The notes: generated by a model not told the origin, from the sequence alone. Shown: positions 26,250 through 35,202, numbered from the stretch's first letter. The stretch is DNA of 64,000 nucleotides from DASWNP01 sp036399175 (GCA_036399175.1 DASWNP010000015.1:67824-131823), one strand, 5' to 3'. Made by a program: numbers and translations.

Positions 26250-29200
26250 TCAACCTTTCCTGCTCGCGCGTTTCTTCGTCGCGCGGCGCGAGCCGGCTCT
26301 CTTCTTCGACGCTCTCGAAGTGCCGCCATCGCCTTCTCCGGCGACGGCCTCGTGGCGGCGCTGCTGCGTCGGCGTGTAGAAGAACTGGAAGAAGGGATTT
26401 CCGTAGTGCTGGTAAGCGCCCCAGGTGGTTCTGCCGTTGGGGGTGCGCGCTATCTGGATGCGCGCATCTCTCATCGCGGCGTGCATCAACTTGGCTCCGA
26501 CCGGGGCTTTCGTCGAGCGTCCCTGAAGGCTGTCGTGCTCGATGCCGAGCAGCCCCGAGTAGAGCGTGAGGGCAAACTGGCGCGCGGCCAAATCATCGAC
26601 AGGCCAGGCGGTGCAGACGAAGTTAGCGACGCCGCGCGCGAAGAAGGCTTCGGCGAAACTGGGCGCTAAATCGGCGGAGCGCTCCTGCGAGCGGTCGGGC
26701 GTGATGCCGGACTCGCATGCGTTCGAGAAGACGAACTTCGGGATGCGGTCGATTCGATTCAGCTCGTTGGCCGAGAGAATCTCTTTCTTTCCGGCGTTGA
26801 AAATCCAGCCCGACAGCGTCGGGTCGCCGCCCCAACGGTAGACGCAGTGGCCTGCGAAATGAAGCACGTCGTAGGGTCGCACCAGCAGCTCGCGCAGGAC
26901 GTTTGTGCGCGTCGCTTCGAGCGGCCCGAACAGGCGCACGACTTCGACGCGACGGTCTCCAAGGTCGTCCTTGTAGACCGTATTGTAGCTCTCGAAGAGG
27001 TCGGCGACGGCGACGCCCTCTTCCTGCGCGCCGGGCAGATGCGCGTCGGGCGCGGGGTCGGCGACGACGAGCACGCGCAGCACTCGGCGCGGCGGCGGCG
27101 GCGGCTCGGGCGGCGGCGCAAACGTCGTGCGAAGCTGGCGCGTGAAGCCGCGACTCGTGCCGAGGAAGTTGCTCTCGTCGAAATCTCCGTTCTCGTGCTG
27201 GTGCTGGTCAGGTGTTCCCGCAGGCGAAAGCTCGGGCTGCGCGACCATCTCCCAATGAATGCGCGCGGTCGTCGAGTCGAGCATCATCACGAGCGGCGCG
27301 CTATTGTAGAGCTGGCGGCGCAAATCATCCGGCATCAAAAGCTCTTCGAGGAAGCGCCCGCGCTCACACTGCATGGAAGGATTCTGCTCGCCCGCCAACT
27401 CGTCGTTGGCCTGTAGGACGACCATCGGGTCGAGGGTGATTTCGCGCTCGGGGACGGAGGCCGTGTCGGTGATAGCGCCGAAGCGGTAGGTCTTGCGCTC
27501 GGCGTCGAGCCCGAGCGTGACGCGCGTGGGCGGCTGGGCATCGCGTCTCTCGGAGGGCATGCTCTCAAGATTTTTCCACCTATCCTCCAAAGCCTTCTGA
27601 GCCCTCGTATAAGCCTCCCGCTTGATGTCTTCCAGCACCTCCTTACTCTTCCCACGGTAGATGATGTCGAGGCCGTTCTCCTTCTGGCGCACCTTCTCGT
27701 CGCGGAGGAGCTTGTCTATCTCGTGGATGCGTCGCGGGTCGTGTTCGACGAAAGTGATGCGGCGCAGACGCCGACCCTCGTCGTAGCTCGACCCCGTGAG
27801 AGCGCGCCTGATGCCGCTCATCCATGCCGAGACGGCTTCGACTATCGAGAGATTTCCCGCGCCCGTGCCGATAAGCACCGTCGCCAGATGACGCTTCTTG
27901 AGGCGACCGAGCGCCCAGCACAACTCGCGCACGAGCACCGTCAGCTCGGGCGCGCCGAAGCGTCCGGGCTCACCCATTCCGGCGATGGCGATGACGCGGC
28001 CTGCCGCGCTCCTGCCGAGCCGCTCGCGCGGGTCGGGCAGGATGAAGGGCTGGCCTAACTTGCCGTGAATAATCCCTCGGTCGGTGTACTGCGTCAGAAT
28101 CAGGTCTGGCTTGTCTATCAGCCTCGGGTCGGCTGGCGGCTCGTCGAGCAGCGCGGCGCTGATGGCCTGGTCGAGCGCCAATTCGGCTGCCGCCGGTTGA
28201 ACGCCGACGTAATGGCCGACCGAGATGGCATCGACCGGATGATTCCCGCCGTCGCCCGTATCGTCCTTTATCCTCGCGCTGCGGATGGTCTCGTAGTTGA
28301 CCTCTTGAATGCCTCCGTAGATGAGGTCAATCTCGATGGCGGTGGATTCAATCGAGCCGTCGCTGCTGTAGAACTCGGTATCGCGCGCCTGCTCCCGAGC
28401 GTCACGATAGGCGAGGAAGCCGCGCGTGATAGTCTCTTCCACCTTGCGTTCTTCGGGACTGAGCTGGCCGTCGGAGGGCATCTCTTCGAGGACGTTTCGC
28501 TCCTCGGAAGTCAGGTCGGCGACGCGAGACAGGGCGCGGTTGGTATTCATCCGCCGGCGGGAGATGTCGAGCAGGTCTTCATCTTCCTTCTGTTTTCTCT
28601 TGATTTGCTCTCTCAGAGCTTCGGGGTCTTCGTCCTCCTCGCCGTCTTGCAGGCTGCGCGTCGTGGCTCTGGCCTTCGCCAAATCGGTGCTGAGCCCCTT
28701 GGTCTCACCTCGTTCGAGCAGCTCGTCGAGCGCGGTGAGGATTCTCTGGTCTGCCGAGAGATTGCCGTGATCTGTTTTGATGAAATAGGTCGGAATCAAT
28801 TTCCCGTCGGCGTCGCGCAGCAGTCCGAGACTGTGCGTGACGCGCCCGTCGCCGTCCTTCGTCACTTCGTAGGCATCGACCGAATTGAGGTTGTCCCAAT
28901 CCCGGATGCCGCTGAAGGTCGGCTGGTCGTAACCGGCGATGTAGATCATGCGTTCTCTATCGACCGTATCCTTGAGCAGCGTGTGATGATTCTCGGCGTT
29001 CGTGAGGTGCGTCTGCGGGACGCCGAAGCCCTTGTAAGTTCCCGAGTTGTAGAGCTTCTTCATCGAGGGCATGACGAGCGGCGAGGGAAGCATCTGGTAA
29101 GAGCCGACGAACGAATTGAAGGTGGCGAGAAGTTCCTGCACGTTGTGGCGCAGGTCGATGAGGGCGATTTTTTTGACGAGCCCCTCGATGCCGGTGATGA

Positions 29201-29987
29201 CCTGCGGGATGGCGAAAGAGCCGTGATTAGGCGTGCCGAGCATGACGAGCCTGCCGCCCGTTTTAAAGTTGGGGTCGCGCTTTCGCATCACGTTCCAGCG
29301 CTCTTCGTATCTCTTGATGAAGGTGCGCGCGACGAGGCCGCCCATCGAGTGGGCGACGATGTGGACGGGAGCTTCGCTGCCGAACCATTCGTTAATCTTT
29401 GAATTGAGTTCGTCGGCGGCGATGACGAGGTCTTTGCGCCAGTCGAACCAGAAGGCGCGGACGTTCCACTTCTCGGAGAGCGTCAGCAGCAGCTCGCCGT
29501 AGTAGCGCTTCATAATGCCGGTGGCGCTGACCTTGAATCTCGAGTTGAACTCGCTGCGCCCCTCATCGTTCAGGCGCAGGCGGTCAGCCCAGCCGCGCAT
29601 GATGCGAAAGGCGTTGACCCACGTCAGGTCGCCGCTCCCGCCGCTCGACACGCTCAGCTCCGCCCCCATGATGCCGTGAATGACGACGACGTTTCCGCGC
29701 GGCTCTATATTCTGGCTGCGCATCATGTTGCGCGTCATGCCGCGCTTGAGAGCCATGCTGTGCATACGTTGGTATCGCTCGTCGCCGAGATGCGCGCGCA
29801 GGGCTTTTTCCTGCTCGACCGTCGGACGCTTGAGCAGCTCGGCCAGCTCTTCGGGCCCCGCTGACTCTACACGCGAGATAAAAGCTCTTTCATCGAACAT
29901 TTGACCTTCTCCTTCGATAAGCTTGAGGGCTGCTGTCGTCACCCGGCTCGAAAACTGCTCTGAGATTCGATTCGAGAGGCTGCTCAC
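26250..29987 (-). CDS. alpha/beta-hydrolase (LCAT/PGAP1-like) fused to a CHAT caspase-like protease
   Basis: The N-terminal domain is a lipase-like hydrolase: oxyanion strand VVVIHGIMGAEL (about 100-111), nucleophile elbow VAHSMGG (Ser214), LGTPNHGSF (about 250-258) and probable catalytic His407 in KTDHGNLSAD. The middle (about 440-960) is hard to assign. The stretch GRFGAPELTVLVRELCWALG with VLIGTGAGNLSIVEA resembles the M17/macro-like fold, weakly. The C-terminal domain (about 975-1210) is a CHAT protease with His1047 in LHFAGHC and Cys1091 in FSNACESG. The protein ends in a Lys/Arg-rich tail that could bind nucleic acid. CHAT proteases are effectors or processors in NTP-dependent conflict systems. 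It is the first gene of the operon with SIR2-like and STAND-WD40 proteins. Confidence 0.9.
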   Translation of the reverse strand: MSSLSNRISEQFSSRVTTAALKLIEGEGQMFDERAFISRVESAGPEELAELLKRPTVEQEKALRAHLGDERYQRMHSMALKRGMTRNMMRSQNIEPRGNVVVIHGIMGAELSVSSGGSGDLTWVNAFRIMRGWADRLRLNDEGRSEFNSRFKVSATGIMKRYYGELLLTLSEKWNVRAFWFDWRKDLVIAADELNSKINEWFGSEAPVHIVAHSMGGLVARTFIKRYEERWNVMRKRDPNFKTGGRLVMLGTPNHGSFAIPQVITGIEGLVKKIALIDLRHNVQELLATFNSFVGSYQMLPSPLVMPSMKKLYNSGTYKGFGVPQTHLTNAENHHTLLKDTVDRERMIYIAGYDQPTFSGIRDWDNLNSVDAYEVTKDGDGRVTHSLGLLRDADGKLIPTYFIKTDHGNLSADQRILTALDELLERGETKGLSTDLAKARATTRSLQDGEEDEDPEALREQIKRKQKEDEDLLDISRRRMNTNRALSRVADLTSEERNVLEEMPSDGQLSPEERKVEETITRGFLAYRDAREQARDTEFYSSDGSIESTAIEIDLIYGGIQEVNYETIRSARIKDDTGDGGNHPVDAISVGHYVGVQPAAAELALDQAISAALLDEPPADPRLIDKPDLILTQYTDRGIIHGKLGQPFILPDPRERLGRSAAGRVIAIAGMGEPGRFGAPELTVLVRELCWALGRLKKRHLATVLIGTGAGNLSIVEAVSAWMSGIRRALTGSSYDEGRRLRRITFVEHDPRRIHEIDKLLRDEKVRQKENGLDIIYRGKSKEVLEDIKREAYTRAQKALEDRWKNLESMPSERRDAQPPTRVTLGLDAERKTYRFGAITDTASVPEREITLDPMVVLQANDELAGEQNPSMQCERGRFLEELLMPDDLRRQLYNSAPLVMMLDSTTARIHWEMVAQPELSPAGTPDQHQHENGDFDESNFLGTSRGFTRQLRTTFAPPPEPPPPPRRVLRVLVVADPAPDAHLPGAQEEGVAVADLFESYNTVYKDDLGDRRVEVVRLFGPLEATRTNVLRELLVRPYDVLHFAGHCVYRWGGDPTLSGWIFNAGKKEILSANELNRIDRIPKFVFSNACESGITPDRSQERSADLAPSFAEAFFARGVANFVCTAWPVDDLAARQFALTLYSGLLGIEHDSLQGRSTKAPVGAKLMHAAMRDARIQIARTPNGRTTWGAYQHYGNPFFQFFYTPTQQRRHEAVAGEGDGGTSRASKKRAGSRRATKKRASRKG

Positions 29988-30495
29988 GGACGCTCGCGGC
30001 CTGAAACCCGGGGCGACACTTTCTTGAACGGATTCCTGATAACTTCGGACTCCGAGGGCGAACTATCGGAAGCTGTGGCTCGGGAGGGCGTGTCTGTAAG
30101 TTGAGGCCATCCGCGAAAGCTCTTCAGACCGGCCTTCTCTCGGATGGCCGGGCGCGGGACGTTTCTGAAAGATTCCAAACGGCTTATACGCCCGCCCGCC
30201 CACGACTGTCAACAAAAAAGCGCCCGCCCGCAAAGCTCCGCGCCGCGTCGCCGAAACCCTTCAGCCGCCCGTCCAGCCGTCGCCTCGGCAACCCCTGCCT
30301 CTGCCCGCACCGGTTCTCTCCCCGCTTGCCTTTAACCCCTTGATAACACTATCATGTCGGGCTGCAAGCTCGGCGCGCGTTAGTGTGCGCGTAGTGGAGC
30401 GCAGGCCAGACGCGGCACACGCCGTTTTTTCTCGTAGAGACCTGAGAGGGACGCGCTTCGGAGCGCCGCCCGGAAATCCGAAGGAGAACGATTCT
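29988..30495. other. divergent gene-free region between the CHAT operon and the radical SAM gene
   Basis: About 508 bases in which no coding sequence is supported; short open frames here have no family resemblance. Both transcription units should start from it. A candidate promoter for the radical SAM gene is listed separately. Confidence 0.5.
30326..30355 (+). promoter_or_regulatory. candidate sigma-70-type promoter upstream of the radical SAM gene
   Basis: TTGCCT (30326-30331) and TATCAT (30350-30355) are separated by 18 bases. It would give a leader of roughly 130 bases before the TTG start. It rests on consensus similarity only. Confidence 0.35.
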
Positions 30496-32466
30496 TTGTT
30501 TAGCGATCAATTCCGTAGGGGTGAAACCGAGAAGGCCAGATTCAGCGGCGTGAAAAGCTCGCGGCTGCTGTCTGGTCTGTCGGACGCGGCGTGGAAAGCC
30601 TTCCAGTCGATTAACCAGCGTCTGCCTGAAGGCGAGGCGATTCGTCCGCAGTGGGCTCCGGGGCCGCTCCTGAAATCCTACGAGCGCACGTCCCCGCCGC
30701 TCGGCTTCCCCAGGGAGACCGACAGTTTGTGCCCGCGCTGCGTCAAGGAGGTGCGCGAGGGCGTCATCTCCGGCGAGACGCCGCTCGAAACCCTGATGCA
30801 CACGCATCCCGGCGAAATTAAGGCGGAGATTTACGAAGAGGACGGGCAGGTCTTCATGCGTAAGACGTGCCCCGCGCACGGCGAGTTCAAGGACGTTCTG
30901 GCGACCGACGCGCGCTTTCTCGAACGTATCGAATCGCTCTTCTTCGGGCGCGACTTCCGCGCCGCCGAAGACTCGCACATCCATAAGCACGGCACATCCA
31001 ACATCAAGTTCGGACGCGGCGCGGTTCTCACCGTTGACCTGACGAACCGTTGCAACATGATGTGCAACCCCTGCTTCATGGACGCCAATCAGGTCGGCTA
31101 CGTCCACGAGCCGACCTTCGAGGACACCAAAGCCATCCTCGACCGCGCCGTCTCCTTCAAGCCGCGACGACAAATCATCATTCTCTTCTCCGGCGGCGAG
31201 CCAACGCTTTCGCCCTACTACCTCGAAGCCGTCGCCTACGCCAAGAAGGTTGGCTTCTACCGCATCCTCGCCGCCACCAACGGCATCCGCTTCGCCGAAG
31301 ACATAGAGTTTTGCAAACAGGCGAAGGAGGCCGGGCAGCACGGCGTCTATCTGCAATTCGACGGCGTCTCCGAAGAGAAGAACAAGCACCGAGGCGTCGG
31401 CAATCTCTTCGACGTGAAGCTGCGCGCCATCGAGAATCTCGCCAGCGTCGGCATCAAGGTCACGCTCGTCACCACCATCGTCAACACCATCAACAACGAC
31501 GCCATCGGCCAGATTGTCGAGTTCGCCGCCAAGAACATCGACAAGGTGCAGACCATCGCCTTCCAGCCCGTCTCTTTCACCGGGCGCGACGAAGACGTGC
31601 CCGACGACGTTCGCGTCCAGCAGCGCTACACGCTCGCAGGGATGGCCGAGGATTTGGAGAATCAACTCGGCGGCAATCTCAAGGCGCTGCGCGACTGGTT
31701 TCCGCTCTCGTCTTACTCGGCCTTCACCTCCGTCATGGACATGCTGCAAGGCGCGGACGCTCCCTGGGGCTGGTCTTCATGTAACTGCCATCCGAACTGC
31801 GGCATCTTCACCCTGATAGTCGTCAACCGGAAGACCGGCGAGTGGAAGCCGCTCTTCGAGTTCTTCAACTACGAGCAGTTTATGAAGGACGTGGCCGTCA
31901 TCACCGACACGGCGCGCGGGCGCAAGCTTTCCTACGCGCAGCTTGGCATGGCAATCATGCGCAACTTCGAGCCCCAGCGTGCGCCCGAAGGCTTCCCCAT
32001 CTCGCAAATCATCAACCTCTTCAAGCCCTCTTCGACCAGCTCGAACTCCGACCGCAACGACCGCATGAAGCAGCAAACGGCGGACGATTCTTCGGACATC
32101 TGGCGCGTCCTCTGCGTCGAGGGCATGTGGTTTCAGGACTTGTTCAACTACGACTTCCGTCGAACCGAAATGTGCGTCATCCCCTACGGCACGCAGGAGG
32201 GCGAAATCTCCTTCTGCGCCTACAACACGGGCGTCGGCTGGCGGCAAATCATCGAGAACATGCACAAGACGGCCAACCTCGCCGAGTGGTATCAGGAGCA
32301 CGGGCGGCACGCCGTCTACGCCAAAGGTAAGGCCGTGCCCGGCATCACGAAGAAACACTCGCTCAGCCTGCCCATCGTGCAGGCCATCCTCGACGAAGAC
32401 TCGGACGCGCCCGCTAAAGCCGCGACGCCCTATCTCATCGAAGAGGAAGAAGCGGTAGCTCGTTAA
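30496..32466 (+). CDS. radical SAM protein, tetraether / membrane-spanning lipid synthase-like
   Basis: The TTG at 30496 has AAGGAG nine bases upstream. The longer frame from 30340 adds 52 unlikely residues. The radical SAM cluster motif is RCNMMCNPC (Cys186, 190, 193), with FSGGEPTLSP as the SAM-binding GGE segment. The N-terminal part has a CPRC pair (79, 82) and KTCPAHGEF (Cys125). The C-terminal part has CNCHPNCG and further cysteines. This arrangement, with the EIYEEDGQVFMRKTCPAHG-like lead, matches the Tes/MJ0619-type enzymes that couple lipid tails, and their bacterial relatives proposed to make membrane-spanning diabolic acids. Blastocatellia are known to make iso-diabolic acid lipids. 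The substrate assignment is inference. Confidence 0.8.
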   Translation: MFSDQFRRGETEKARFSGVKSSRLLSGLSDAAWKAFQSINQRLPEGEAIRPQWAPGPLLKSYERTSPPLGFPRETDSLCPRCVKEVREGVISGETPLETLMHTHPGEIKAEIYEEDGQVFMRKTCPAHGEFKDVLATDARFLERIESLFFGRDFRAAEDSHIHKHGTSNIKFGRGAVLTVDLTNRCNMMCNPCFMDANQVGYVHEPTFEDTKAILDRAVSFKPRRQIIILFSGGEPTLSPYYLEAVAYAKKVGFYRILAATNGIRFAEDIEFCKQAKEAGQHGVYLQFDGVSEEKNKHRGVGNLFDVKLRAIENLASVGIKVTLVTTIVNTINNDAIGQIVEFAAKNIDKVQTIAFQPVSFTGRDEDVPDDVRVQQRYTLAGMAEDLENQLGGNLKALRDWFPLSSYSAFTSVMDMLQGADAPWGWSSCNCHPNCGIFTLIVVNRKTGEWKPLFEFFNYEQFMKDVAVITDTARGRKLSYAQLGMAIMRNFEPQRAPEGFPISQIINLFKPSSTSSNSDRNDRMKQQTADDSSDIWRVLCVEGMWFQDLFNYDFRRTEMCVIPYGTQEGEISFCAYNTGVGWRQIIENMHKTANLAEWYQEHGRHAVYAKGKAVPGITKKHSLSLPIVQAILDEDSDAPAKAATPYLIEEEEAVAR

Positions 32467-32474
32467 GCTTTCAA

Positions 32475-32519
32475 CTCAGAAGACGCCCGCTCTTTCAGAG
32501 AGAACGGGCGTCTTCTGAG
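32475..32519. terminator. hairpin after the radical SAM gene
   Basis: Fifteen-base perfect arms CTCAGAAGACGCCCG (32475-32489) and CGGGCGTCTTCTGAG (32505-32519) begin nine bases after the stop. There is no T-tract. Confidence 0.65.
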
Positions 32520-32599
32520 CGCCTGGTCTCCCCGAAAGTTTCCAGTCATCCCCGTTCAGTCTTCACTTAATCCCTATCCTTTTGAAGGAGTAAATCAAT

Positions 32600-33151
32600 A
32601 TGCTCAGACGTGCGTTTCTACTCAGCCTGCTCGTGCTCTCCCTCTCGACCGTGAGCGCTTTGGCGCAAAGCCAGTCGAGCGATTCGGGCGCTGTCGTCAA
32701 GAACAAATATCAGAACGCCGAGGTCGCCACCTTCGACGTGAAAGAGGGTGTGACCGTGCCCGACGGCTTCCTCAAATCGCTCGCGCAATCCATCACGACC
32801 GAGCTGCAAAAGACCAAGAAGTTCGCAGACGTTCGACAGGAGGGCGAGACGAGCACGACGACTGCGACTGCCGCCAACGCGACGAGTGCTGCGCCGACAG
32901 TCGTCGTTCGAGGCACGATTACGAATTTCAAAGCGGGCAGCCGCGCCAAGCGTTATCTAGTCGGCTTCGGCGCGGGCAAGAGCAAGGTGGTCGCCCACGT
33001 CAAGTACATCGACAAGACGACGGGCAGCGTGCTCTTTGAAGAGGACGTGACGGGCGACGTGGTGATGGGACTCTTCGGCGGCGATTCGGGCGGCGCGACG
33101 CGCGAGGTCGCCAAAGACGTTGCCAAGTCTGCCAAAAAGCGCCTCTTCTAA
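32600..33151 (+). CDS. secreted DUF4410-like protein
   Basis: A 183-residue protein with a clear signal peptide (LLSLLVLSLSTVSALAQ). After a short Ser/Thr-rich stretch the domain has KSLAQSITTELQKTKKF, VVVRGTITNFKAGSRAKRYLVGFG and KYIDKTTGSVLFEEDVTG. These are characteristic of DUF4410-type exported proteins, which resemble curli-assembly/CsgG-fold helpers. There is no lipobox cysteine. GAAGGAG lies upstream of the ATG. Function unknown. It precedes two related secreted proteins on the same strand. Confidence 0.8.
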   Translation: MLRRAFLLSLLVLSLSTVSALAQSQSSDSGAVVKNKYQNAEVATFDVKEGVTVPDGFLKSLAQSITTELQKTKKFADVRQEGETSTTTATAANATSAAPTVVVRGTITNFKAGSRAKRYLVGFGAGKSKVVAHVKYIDKTTGSVLFEEDVTGDVVMGLFGGDSGGATREVAKDVAKSAKKRLF

Positions 33152-33279
33152 AAAGTTTCGACAGTTAAAAACTTTCCAAAGTCCGCTTCGATGTCGCCCC
33201 GGCGAAAGCGTGCGCGCCGACGCCTAACCTCGACGGCGCGCACCGCCCCTTCGCCTCCGACCTTCAGGAGTTAGCCTCC

Positions 33280-34113
33280 ATGAGAAAAGCTTTTTCGCTC
33301 TTAATCCTCTGCCTGCTGGCGAGCGCTTCTCCCTCGCGCCTGCTGGCTGCCGTCGCCGACGCTCGAACGCAAGACCCTCCGCCCGTCGCGCAAGCGCAAC
33401 CCGCCGCTCCGCTCACCAACCAAGACGTGCTCGACATGCTCAAGGCCGGACTTTCGCAGGAGGTAGTCGTCGCCAAGATAAAATCTACGTCGGCGAGCTT
33501 CGACACGTCGCCCGCCGTCTTGCAGGAACTCAAAGCGGCCGGCGTGCCCGAAGCCGTCATCCTGGCGATGGTGCAAGCGCCTTCCGTGACGGCTGCGAGC
33601 GCTATCGTCAACCTTGCTGCGAGCGTCGAGATGAAAGTGCCTGACGGTACTGCGGTCGAGATTGAGTTGAAGCAGTCGGTTTCAGCCAAGAGCCTGAAGG
33701 AGGGAGACATCGTCGATTTCACGGTTCTTCATCCCGTGCAGGTGGGCGGCGTGACGGTGATTGAGAAGGGCGCGCCCGCGAAGGCTCGCATCACGAAAGC
33801 GAAGAAGGCCGGTTACTGGGGCAGAGCCGGAAAACTCGAATGGGCGATGCAGGACGTTCTGAGCATCGACGGCGGTCACGTCCCCCTGCGCTTCACGCAG
33901 CGAACCACCGGCGATAGCAAAGGCGGAACGGTCACGACCGGCGCGGTCGTCACCGGCATTATCTTTCCACCGGCGGCGCTGCTCTGGGGATTGAAGAAAG
34001 GCAAGGATGCGACCGTGCCCGCCGGGCAGCGTTACAACGTCTTCGTGCACGGCGACGCGGTTGTCCGAGGCGTTCCGGCGACACAGGCCAGCACGCCTTC
34101 GGCGAGCAACTAA
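33280..34113 (+). CDS. secreted protein, tandem paralogue 1 (LTNxDV helical domain plus C-terminal beta domain)
   Basis: A signal peptide covers residues 1-24 (LLILCLLASASPSRLLA), after AGGAG upstream of the ATG. Residues 44-105 form a short helical domain: LTNQDVLDMLKAGLSQEVVV, then KIKSTSASFDTSPAVLQELKAAGVPEAVILAM. Such domains recur in Acidobacteria exoproteins but have no known role. Residues 115-265 are beta-rich (VEIELKQSVSAKSLKEGDIVDFTVLHPVQVGG). The stretch PVQVGGVTVIEKGAPAKARITKAKKAG is shared in form with the next gene. A terminator follows at 34163. Function unknown. Confidence 0.82.
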   Translation: MRKAFSLLILCLLASASPSRLLAAVADARTQDPPPVAQAQPAAPLTNQDVLDMLKAGLSQEVVVAKIKSTSASFDTSPAVLQELKAAGVPEAVILAMVQAPSVTAASAIVNLAASVEMKVPDGTAVEIELKQSVSAKSLKEGDIVDFTVLHPVQVGGVTVIEKGAPAKARITKAKKAGYWGRAGKLEWAMQDVLSIDGGHVPLRFTQRTTGDSKGGTVTTGAVVTGIIFPPAALLWGLKKGKDATVPAGQRYNVFVHGDAVVRGVPATQASTPSASN

Positions 34114-34162
34114 GACCCGGCTCAACTGAAAAAACCCCGGCTCAACCCAAACGTCTCGGACG

Positions 34163-34197
34163 AAAAATGCGTGGCATCTGCTTTGCCACGCATTTTT
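34163..34197 (+). terminator. intrinsic terminator between the two paralogues
   Basis: Perfect fourteen-base arms AAAAATGCGTGGCA (34163-34176) and TGCCACGCATTTTT (34184-34197), the right one ending in five T. This is a classic Rho-independent terminator 50 bases after the first paralogue. Confidence 0.85.
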
Positions 34198-34231
34198 GTA
34201 TTCAGGCCACCTCGTTTGAAGGAGCTTCAGG

Positions 34232-35098
34232 ATGAGAAAGATTTTATCCCCGATTTCACTGGTGTTGGCGCTCGCCCACGCGACGGCAGTGCCAGCCGCG
34301 CCTCTCTTGCAGGATGCAGCGAAAAGTATCCAGCCGTCGGCCTCTTCTACTCAGCAAAGCATCCAGCCGTCGTCTCCTCCTGCCGAGGCTGGTGTCAGGG
34401 GCGCGGGCGGGCTCGCCGCGCCTCTGACGAACCGCGACATCTCCGAGATGGCTCGCGCGAAGCTTGAGACGGAGATAATCGTCGCCAAGATAAAGGCTTC
34501 GACTGGCCGCTTCGACACTTCGCCCGCCGCCTTGCAGCAGTTGAAATCGGAAGGCGTGCCCGACGCCGTCCTGCTGGCGATGGTTATGTCGCCGGGCTCG
34601 GCTGCGTCTCAGCCGTCGAAGACTACTGCGCCGGTAAAGATTCCCGCCGGGACGATTGTCGATGTCGAGGCGGCTTACGACATCAACTCGCAGCTCGTCA
34701 GAGACGGCGACGCCGTCAGCTTTCGCGTGGTCAATCCGGTGAGAGTCGGAGGCGTGATAGTCATTGCCGCCGGAGCGACGGCGACGGGGCGCATCGAGCG
34801 TGCGGCGCGTGGCGGACACTTCGGGAAAGCCGGACTGCTCGTCTGGAATATGCAGGAGGTGGCGGCGGTTGACGGCACGCGCGTCCCTCTGGAATTTGCG
34901 ACCAGACAGCGAGGCGACAGCAAGGGCGCGAAGGTGGCGACTCAGACCGTCGTCATGGGCGCGCTGCTCGGCCCCTTCGCCCCGCTCTCGCTGCTGCACG
35001 GCTTCAAGCGCGGAGGCAACGCCGTCATTCCTGCGGGCAAACGCTTCGGCGTCTTCGTCAAAGCCGACTCGACCGTCAACATGCCCCAACCAAGATAA
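34232..35098 (+). CDS. secreted protein, tandem paralogue 2
   Basis: This has the same architecture as the preceding gene. A signal peptide is followed by a Ser/Gln-rich spacer, the LTNRDISEMARAKLETEIIV...KIKASTGRFDTSPAALQQLKSEGVPDAVLLAM helical domain and a beta-rich domain with VSFRVVNPVRVGG and ATGRIERAARGGHFGKAGLLVWNMQEV. The two proteins are clearly related but well diverged, so this is an old tandem duplication. AAGGAG precedes the ATG. The stop is followed immediately by a heptamer palindrome. No catalytic residues could be identified. Confidence 0.82.
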   Translation: MRKILSPISLVLALAHATAVPAAPLLQDAAKSIQPSASSTQQSIQPSSPPAEAGVRGAGGLAAPLTNRDISEMARAKLETEIIVAKIKASTGRFDTSPAALQQLKSEGVPDAVLLAMVMSPGSAASQPSKTTAPVKIPAGTIVDVEAAYDINSQLVRDGDAVSFRVVNPVRVGGVIVIAAGATATGRIERAARGGHFGKAGLLVWNMQEVAAVDGTRVPLEFATRQRGDSKGAKVATQTVVMGALLGPFAPLSLLHGFKRGGNAVIPAGKRFGVFVKADSTVNMPQPR

Positions 35099-35198
35099 GG
35101 CAAAGGGCAAAAGGGGAAAGGGAAAAGGGGAAAGGGATAAAGACAAACGCGCCCCTTGCCTTCAACCTTTGCCCCTTTCCCTTTTCCCCTTCCCCTCT
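35099..35198. repeat. heptamer palindrome, GGGGAAA type
   Basis: Six seven-base units start on the base after the upstream stop codon: GGCAAAG, GGCAAAA, GGGGAAA, GGGAAAA, GGGGAAA, GGGATAA. The second arm (about 35152-35198) reads, on the minus strand, GGGGAAG, GGGAAAA, GGGAAAG, GGGCAAA, GGTTGAA. It lies between convergent genes and ends five bases before the stop of the histidine-kinase-like gene, with a T-run (35198-35203). Confidence 0.85.
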
Positions 35199-35202
35199 TT
35201 TT

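Noticed and set aside
28065..29402. 445-codon open frame on the plus strand
   Set aside because: Antisense of the esterase-CHAT gene, without domains or a ribosome site.
30352..31749. 465-codon open frame on the minus strand
   Set aside because: It is the antisense shadow of the radical SAM gene; G+C-rich codons keep it open.
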